A stretch of 36,784 bases of DNA from JAAYCB01 sp012744395 (lineage in GTDB: Bacteria > Planctomycetota > Planctomycetia > Pirellulales > Thermoguttaceae): the NCBI GenBank assembly GCA_028703175.1, contig JAQVNJ010000054.1, positions 1 to 36,784 on the forward strand. Reading direction: 5' to 3'. The notes beneath the pieces are model-generated. The model did no database searches. It was given only the letters and a program-made list of their open reading frames with translations, and had not been told where the DNA came from. Shown here one piece after another: positions 31,551 to 36,784 of this stretch (position 1 is its first letter; the number at the start of each line of letters is the position of its first letter). A program made the position numbers and the translations under genes.

Positions 31551-33095
31551 ATGATCAGGTGTACGGCGATCCTTCCTGCGTTCGTGCTGGCAATTCTGCC
31601 GGTGGGACACGCCGAGGCGCAGCTCAAGGCGCCCGAAGAGCTGTTCTTCGCCAATCTTCCCGCCGAGATGAAGAACCTCGTCGAGCAGATGTACGTGGCG
31701 CCGACTCCGGCCCAGCAGGCCGCGGCGGCGGCCAAGCTGGCCGCAACGGGCGAAGCCGCCGTGCCGGCCCTTTCCTACATGATCCGCATCCTCGGCGAGC
31801 CGATCGATCCGGTCGTGCGGCGGGCGGTCGTTGATGGGCTTGTCAAGATCGGCAAGCCGGCCCTCGAGCAGGCGATCGGCGGCCTGAAGTCCTCCCATCC
31901 GGCCGCCCGGCAGAGTGCCATCGAGGTGCTGGGACAATTGGCCGACAAGGAGGCGATCGCACCGGTCCTCGACGCGTTCCTCCACGATCAAGCGGGATCG
32001 GTCCGCGAAGCAGCGCTCGCCGCCCTGGCGAAGCTGGTCGTCTTGCAACCGGCGGCGTTGGAGAAGGTGATGGCGACCGCACAGGACAAGGCCGCCAAGC
32101 CGGAGATTCGCGGACGCGCGATCAAGCTGATCGGCAGGCTGGCCGGCCCGGCCGTGCCGGTCGAACCCCTGGTTGCCATCCTCCAGGACGCGGGGGAAGA
32201 CATTCGCATGCGCTGCGCGGCGGCCGACGCGCTGGGCCGGAACAAGAGCCCCGCGGCCGTCGCCCCGCTGGTCGCCGCCCTTGCGGACAAGAGCGCTTCG
32301 ATGCGGGTCTGGGCCGCGGTGGCCCTGAACGGCAGCTCCGATCCGAGTGCGATTGCGGCCCTGGTCAAGGCGATCGGCGACGAGAACGAGCGGGTTCGCG
32401 TCCGTGCGGCCGATGCCCTGGCTTCGGTCCACGATGCCAAGGTGATCGATCCGCTCACCAAGGCCCTCGGCGATGCCAACGCCGAGGTCCGCGCCTGGGC
32501 CGCCGTCGGATTGGGCAACTTCTCCGATCCGAGGGTCGTCCCGTCGCTCGGCGACGCGCTCCGCGACGCCGACGTGGGCGTCCGAGTCCGGGCGGCCGAC
32601 GCGCTCGGGCGGACCCACCTTCCCGAGGCGACCCCATTACTGATCCAGACGGTCGGCAGCGTCACCGAAGACGCGCAAGTCCGCTGCGCGGCCGCCCGGG
32701 CCCTTGGCGGGCTCCGCGACTCGCGCGCCGTGCCAACCCTGATCGGACTGGTGCGCGACAATGATCCCGCCTTGAGGCAGTGGGTCGTGGCAGCCCTCGG
32801 CAGGATCGGCGACGCCCGGGCCGTCGAGCCGCTGATCGGCGCCGCGGAGGACGCGGAGGCGCAAGTGCGGGCCTGGGCCGTACTCGCCTTGTCGCGGTTT
32901 CGCGATCCGCGGATTATCGAGCCGCTCGTCAAGGCGGCCAAAGACGCCGATGCCCAGGTCCGCGCCCGAGCGGTCCTGGCGATGCGCGTGGCGATCAACG
33001 ATCCGCGCGTCAAGGCGGCCTTGCAGGCCGCCGCGGAGGATTCCGACCCGGTGGTCCAGGAAAAAGCCCGGCAAGCCCTCGGCAAAGCCGGATAA
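31551..33095 (+). CDS. Exported HEAT-repeat protein
   Basis: A 514-residue protein with a signal peptide (MIRCTAILPAFVLAILPVGHAEA) followed almost wholly by HEAT/PBS-lyase-type helical repeats of about 31 residues. Typical repeat signatures are VRVRAADALASVHDAKVIDP, VRAWAAVGLGNFSDPRVVPS and VRAWAVLALSRFRDPRIIEP; about fourteen can be traced. Such solenoids are protein-interaction scaffolds, and no catalytic motif is present. The ATG at 31551 has GAGGTGA about 6 nt upstream. The rhomboid gene begins 18 bp after its stop, so the two are probably one operon; the partner of the scaffold is unknown. Confidence 0.88.
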   Translation: MIRCTAILPAFVLAILPVGHAEAQLKAPEELFFANLPAEMKNLVEQMYVAPTPAQQAAAAAKLAATGEAAVPALSYMIRILGEPIDPVVRRAVVDGLVKIGKPALEQAIGGLKSSHPAARQSAIEVLGQLADKEAIAPVLDAFLHDQAGSVREAALAALAKLVVLQPAALEKVMATAQDKAAKPEIRGRAIKLIGRLAGPAVPVEPLVAILQDAGEDIRMRCAAADALGRNKSPAAVAPLVAALADKSASMRVWAAVALNGSSDPSAIAALVKAIGDENERVRVRAADALASVHDAKVIDPLTKALGDANAEVRAWAAVGLGNFSDPRVVPSLGDALRDADVGVRVRAADALGRTHLPEATPLLIQTVGSVTEDAQVRCAAARALGGLRDSRAVPTLIGLVRDNDPALRQWVVAALGRIGDARAVEPLIGAAEDAEAQVRAWAVLALSRFRDPRIIEPLVKAAKDADAQVRARAVLAMRVAINDPRVKAALQAAAEDSDPVVQEKARQALGKAG

Positions 33096-33113
33096 TCAAG
33101 CCTAAAATTGGAT

Positions 33114-34046
33114 ATGGGCATTTACGACCGGGAATACTATCGCGACGAGCCGGGTGGGTTCCACTTCCGCAAGCCGGGCACGATCATCGGTTGGATCATC
33201 CTGATCAACGTTATCGTCTATCTGGCCGACGGCTTCATGGCGGCCGAGAAGGTCCATACTCTCCAGGGCGTTGCGGTCAGCGTCCCCTCCCACCCGGTCA
33301 ATGACGGGCTGGCCCTCCATGCAAGCGATCTGGCCCGGCCGTGGCTCTGGTGGCGGCTGCTGACCTACGGGTTTGCCCATGATTCCTATCCGGCGATCGG
33401 GCATCTCCTGTTCAACATGCTGGGGCTGTTCTTCCTCGGCCCGCCGATCGAGCAGCGCTACGGGAAGCGGGAGTTTCTCCGGCTCTATCTCGCCCTGATT
33501 GTGTTCTCCGGACTGGTCTGGGCGAGCGTCGGCCTGCTGCGGGGAGTCCCCCCGCATGTCGGCGTGGTCGGGGCCTCCGGGGCGGTCGTCGGCGTGGTTC
33601 TGCTGTTTGCCCTGAACTATCCCAGACAGACGGTCTACCTCTACATGCTCTTTCCGGTTCCCGCCTGGGTGATCGGGGTGGTGATCGTCCTGGCCGACCT
33701 CTACGGCGCGCTGAACCCCGCCCGCGGCATGCACATCGCCGTCGAGGCCCACCTGGCGGGCGCGGCGCTGGCAATTCTCTATTGGCGCCTCGGGTGGAAT
33801 TTCACCCGGCTGACCGACAAGCTCGCCCCGGGCAAGCTCTTCAAACGCCGCCCGCGGCTCAAGGTCCATCGTCCCGATGACTCCGCGGACGCGCAGGCCG
33901 CCGCCATTGGCGACGAGGTCGATCGGATCCTGGAGAAGATTCACCGCGAGGGCGAAGCCAGCCTGACGCGCAAAGAACGCCGCACCCTCCAGGACGCGAG
34001 CCGCCGCTTTCAAGAGAAGCACCGCGACGCGCCGTTGGACGAGTGA
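33114..34046 (+). CDS. Rhomboid-family intramembrane serine protease
   Basis: A 310-residue inner-membrane protein with six or so membrane segments. It carries the rhomboid catalytic pair: nucleophile Ser155 in VVGASGAVVG (GxSG) and His213 in VEAHLAGAALAIL, plus the oxyanion-side HLLFN (97-101). These enzymes cut transmembrane helices of other proteins. The start is the ATG at 33114 (MGIYDREYYRDEP); a TTG at 33108 is also in frame. No Shine-Dalgarno is seen, so translation may be coupled to the HEAT gene ending at 33095. The C-terminal ~80 residues are charged and cytoplasmic (TRKERRTLQDASRRFQEK). Its substrate is unknown. Confidence 0.9.
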   Translation: MGIYDREYYRDEPGGFHFRKPGTIIGWIILINVIVYLADGFMAAEKVHTLQGVAVSVPSHPVNDGLALHASDLARPWLWWRLLTYGFAHDSYPAIGHLLFNMLGLFFLGPPIEQRYGKREFLRLYLALIVFSGLVWASVGLLRGVPPHVGVVGASGAVVGVVLLFALNYPRQTVYLYMLFPVPAWVIGVVIVLADLYGALNPARGMHIAVEAHLAGAALAILYWRLGWNFTRLTDKLAPGKLFKRRPRLKVHRPDDSADAQAAAIGDEVDRILEKIHREGEASLTRKERRTLQDASRRFQEKHRDAPLDE

Positions 34047-34061
34047 CGCACCGAATGTTCC

Positions 34062-34455
34062 GTGCCCACGCCCGCCGGCTGCTTTTTGCCAGAGGCGGCC
34101 GGGGCCGCCAACGCACGGGAACCCGCCGAGGGCGCGCCGGCGCATGGCGGGGGCAAGAGCGCCGAGTTGTTCGCCGGCGTCCGATCCAGGATCGAGCAGG
34201 AGATGGCCGACTCAGGCATCCCCTCATTGGCCGTTGCGGTCGCCAGAGATGGTAAAATCCTCTGGGAAGAGGCCTTCGGAGGAATCGATCCGCCGCTACG
34301 GCAACATCGTGACTCCGCCCGGCGAGCGGTACCGCTACAGCAACTTCGCATATGGCATCCTCGACCACCTGCTCGCGCGGACGCCCGCCGGGCCGGACCG
34401 GACGGTTCGCCGCCGGCCGGCGGCAAGCCATAGCGCCATGGTGGAAAGGACATGA
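34062..34455 (+). pseudogene. Remnant of a beta-lactamase-like serine hydrolase gene
   Basis: Two pieces of the class C beta-lactamase/serine hydrolase family survive in different frames. The first (near 34170-34282) reads LFAGVRSRIEQEMADSGIPS, then LAVAVARDGKILWEEAFG, the usual N-terminal region. The second (near 34279-34380) reads RRYGNIVTPPGERYRYSNFA then YGILDHLL, containing the family's Y-x-N motif. The intervening part with the SxxK nucleophile is gone, and the junction near 34280 also shifts the frame. The rest of the domain after YGILDHLLARTPAG is missing. The remnant begins within 20 bp of the rhomboid stop. No product is expected. Confidence 0.75.
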
Positions 34456-34485
34456 ACCTCGTGCAAGATCATACGGATCCGACGA

Positions 34486-34509
34486 CGGGGAGCGGCCCTG
34501 GGCTCCCCG
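34486..34509. repeat. 8-bp stem-loop upstream of the beta-helix gene
   Basis: CGGGGAGC (34486-34493) pairs with GCTCCCCG (34502-34509) around an 8-base loop, 41 bp before the beta-helix ATG. It may end upstream transcripts or lie in the leader; there is no T-run. Confidence 0.35.
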
Positions 34510-34550
34510 ATCGCCGCGCCGCGGGCGATTGACCAGTGGAGGATCGAACG

Positions 34551-36784
34551 ATGGAAGCGCGGTTGAAGTTTGCCGTGGCGCTCGGCGCGGCACTGGTGCT
34601 TCCGGCGGCCGTTCAAGGCGCCGACTACTTCGTCACCCGGCAGGGCAACGACGCCAATCGCGGCGCCGATTGGGCAACGTCCTTTCTGACCGTACAACGG
34701 GGCGTCGACGCACTCAAGCCCGGCGACACGCTGACGATTGGTCCGGGCGAATACCCTGAGAACGTCAAGTTGCACGGGTTCGGCGTACCAGGCAAGGAAA
34801 CGCTGATCCGGGCGGAGCTGGCCGGCACGGTGGTTCTGCGAGGCGACCGCGATGTGGACCTCGACTTCGCTCAAGTACCGGGCCGGCGGTTCGTCTACAT
34901 CGCCGACTGCAAGATGGATGTCTTATCGGTTCACGAGGTCGACACCCTGACGAACCTGGCGCCGGCGGCCGACCCGGGCGCGCTGGAGTTCGGTCCCGCC
35001 CGGTATTGGCACGACGCGGAGGCCGGAAAGCTCTACCTCTCCACTTCGGACTTTCAGCCCGCCACTTGCCACCGGTATACGATCGGTGTCCTCCGCGACC
35101 ACGGCGTCGATATGCTCCAGTGCCGGCGGGTCGTGCTCGATGGGCTGGCGGCGGCCGGGTACAGGACGGCCGTCGGGAAAGAAGGTCTCCTCCTGCCTAC
35201 CAGCGGCTTCATGCTGCATCAGACGGAGCAGTGCACGGTCCGCCGCTGCACGGCGTTCTTCAATGGCAGCGGCATCACGATCAACAGCGGGGTCGGCGGG
35301 CGCACGGACCAGCCCGGCGAGGGGAAGGGCAACCTGGTGGAAGACTGCCGCGCGTTCGCCAACCGGCTCGACGGCATCGTCGCCTACAATCCCAGCGGTG
35401 AGACGATCCGCAATTGCCAGTCCTTCCTGAACCAGACCTACGGGGCGCGGTTCTACGGCGGGCGGGCGGGCGACGCCGTCTGCCTCATGTCCGACGTCCT
35501 GGCATGGGGCAATCCCGGCGCCGACTTCTGGACCAAGGGAGGCGGGCTGTCTGAGTACAACGAGGCGGTCTTGGCCGAACGGTGCATCGCGCTGAGGGAC
35601 TGCAACTTCGGCAACTTTCAGCACGGCATCATCGGGGGCCGCAACGTCTACCGGGGCGATCGTCCCCACACGATCATTCTGCCCGGCGAGCATGAGGAGT
35701 TTCACCAATTCAACGACGCCCACTTCGCCGATCCGATGAATTTCGACTTCCGCCTCCAGGCGACCTCCTCGTTCCGCCAGTCCGGCGAGGGCGAGGCCGC
35801 CAGCGGGCCGCACCCGTACAAGGCCGACATCTACCATGTCAAGCCCGGCGGAAACGATGACCTCGACGGCCTTTCCTTGGCGGCCGCGTGGAAGACGCCG
35901 TCGCGCGCCGTCGCCAGGTTGAAGCCGGGCGACACCCTCTACATCGCGCCCGGGCGATACGCGGGCGACCTGGCCCTGACCGCGAGCAACATATGCATTC
36001 GGGGGCGCGGCATCGAGCCGGTCGTCATCGAGGGCGGCCTGCGTCTGGCCGAGTGCCGGGATGTGTCCGTCGAGCGGCTGCAATTCTCGGGTCCCGCTCG
36101 CGCGATCCGCGGCGGGAACATCGAATTGGCCAACTGCGTCCTCTTTGGGCAGTCCGTCGAAGCCGAACAGGTCGAGGGATTGCGACTGAACCACAACCTG
36201 TTGGTGGCGTCTCTCCGGCTCGTGGGCTGCTCCGGTGTGATCTTGAACGGGAATCTGCACGCCGCCGCGCCGGCTGTCCAAACCGACACGCGCCAGGCCG
36301 TCCGCTATTCCTCTTACAACGGCTATCCCGACGCCCGGCGGTGTTGGGAGGTGGGTGGGAAGCTGCTTTCCCTGGAAGAGCTGCGCCCGGGCAGCGACGT
36401 CTACTCCATTGTGCGGGCGCCCCAACTGGTCGAGGCCGGCGGCGCGACGGCGCTTGCCAATGCCGATCAATTCGCCGGCCGCGGCCCTCTCGCCACGGCA
36501 ATCGGCCCCTCTCGGCGATGGCAGCCAAGGCAGATGGACCTGGTCGGGCCGTTCGTCGACTCCAAGGCGGAAACCAGCGCCGACATCGAGTGGTGGAGCA
36601 GCCTTCCCGTGGAGGTTGACCTCTGTTGGGGCGACACGCCGCAGTGCGTTAACCGCAAGAGGATCGGGCAAAACGCGTTCTACAGCTACAGCCTGGTCGG
36701 CCTCGAAGTGGGCCAGAAATATTATGTCAAGGTCGCGCCGAGGAGCATCTCGCCGAGCGCGGACCCGGCGCGGCGCTACCGGGT
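34551..36784 (+). CDS. Secreted double right-handed beta-helix protein, 3' end outside window
   Basis: The frame is open from the ATG at 34551 (GGAGG 8 nt upstream) to the window edge, giving 744 residues of an incomplete protein. A signal peptide (residues 1-23, ending VQG) precedes two tandem modules with the same header: ADYFVTRQGNDANRG...LKPGDTLTIGPGEY (about 24-75) and ADIYHVKPGGNDDLDG...LKPGDTLYIAPGRY (about 425-477). Each leads into short beta-helix rungs such as CTVRRCTAFFNGSGITINSG and NLVEDCRAFANRLDGIVAYN, the pectate-lyase-like fold. From about residue 660 the sequence looks like a fibronectin-III-type sandwich (GLEVGQKYYVKVAP). This fold occurs in polysaccharide lyases, epimerases and binding proteins; no catalytic residues were identified, so activity is unassigned. 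Confidence 0.82.
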   Translation, partial: MEARLKFAVALGAALVLPAAVQGADYFVTRQGNDANRGADWATSFLTVQRGVDALKPGDTLTIGPGEYPENVKLHGFGVPGKETLIRAELAGTVVLRGDRDVDLDFAQVPGRRFVYIADCKMDVLSVHEVDTLTNLAPAADPGALEFGPARYWHDAEAGKLYLSTSDFQPATCHRYTIGVLRDHGVDMLQCRRVVLDGLAAAGYRTAVGKEGLLLPTSGFMLHQTEQCTVRRCTAFFNGSGITINSGVGGRTDQPGEGKGNLVEDCRAFANRLDGIVAYNPSGETIRNCQSFLNQTYGARFYGGRAGDAVCLMSDVLAWGNPGADFWTKGGGLSEYNEAVLAERCIALRDCNFGNFQHGIIGGRNVYRGDRPHTIILPGEHEEFHQFNDAHFADPMNFDFRLQATSSFRQSGEGEAASGPHPYKADIYHVKPGGNDDLDGLSLAAAWKTPSRAVARLKPGDTLYIAPGRYAGDLALTASNICIRGRGIEPVVIEGGLRLAECRDVSVERLQFSGPARAIRGGNIELANCVLFGQSVEAEQVEGLRLNHNLLVASLRLVGCSGVILNGNLHAAAPAVQTDTRQAVRYSSYNGYPDARRCWEVGGKLLSLEELRPGSDVYSIVRAPQLVEAGGATALANADQFAGRGPLATAIGPSRRWQPRQMDLVGPFVDSKAETSADIEWWSSLPVEVDLCWGDTPQCVNRKRIGQNAFYSYSLVGLEVGQKYYVKVAPRSISPSADPARRYR

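Overview
The window is GC-rich DNA from a member of the Planctomycetota, most likely a Pirellulales-type organism. Three things point there: a BBP7-family beta-barrel protein at the left end, a very large secreted-type protein whose N-terminus carries the LEPR-XLL motif (CEPLEDRRLLSG), and many secreted carbohydrate-active or oxidoreductase-like proteins beside housekeeping genes. No tRNA, rRNA, CRISPR array, insertion sequence or prophage gene was recognised.

Layout. (1) 249-1781 (+) encodes the BBP7 protein, convergent with the giant LEPR-XLL hydrolase/PKD protein at 1921-8199 (-). (2) A 525-bp gene-free stretch (8200-8724) holds inverted repeats and a good candidate promoter. (3) 8725-18655 (-) is a long same-strand housekeeping block, transcribed in the order single-domain glmU, prs, rplY, pth, rpsF, ssb, rplI, dnaB, then after a 351-bp gap bamA. 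It joins two clusters that are separate in many bacteria (glmU-prs-rplY-pth and rpsF-ssb-rplI-dnaB), and rpsR is missing from its usual place between ssb and rplI. (4) 18861-20950 (-) has apt followed by a Tat-exported Gfo/Idh/MocA-type oxidoreductase. (5) 21319-21726 (+) is a small exported Dabb-domain protein, facing the decayed end of an M28 peptidase pseudogene. (6) 21795-28314 (-) is a tight run of a GH20-like hexosaminidase, a clan GH-D-like glycosidase and a uroporphyrinogen-decarboxylase-like protein (gaps of 16 and 20 bp), ending in the M28 pseudogene. A GH5-like glycosidase (28552-31170, +) diverges from it. (7) 31551-34046 (+) is an exported HEAT-repeat protein plus a rhomboid protease, followed by the remnant of a beta-lactamase-like serine hydrolase gene. 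(8) A secreted right-handed beta-helix protein with two tandem helix modules begins at 34551 and runs off the end.

How it works together. The left-centre block is translation, replication, nucleotide/cell-wall precursor supply and outer-membrane assembly. The right part looks like glycan turnover: three exported glycosidases of different folds around a divergent promoter region, a cytosolic UROD-like protein translationally close to two of them, and a beta-helix protein of the kind that often binds or cleaves acidic polysaccharides. The least explained feature is the UROD-like gene inside the glycosidase operon. The clearest sequence oddities are the Pro-rich repeat insert in BamA, two genes broken in the same manner (internal deletion removing catalytic residues), and the repeat-rich intergenic stretches. 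I found no clearly new defence or mobile system.
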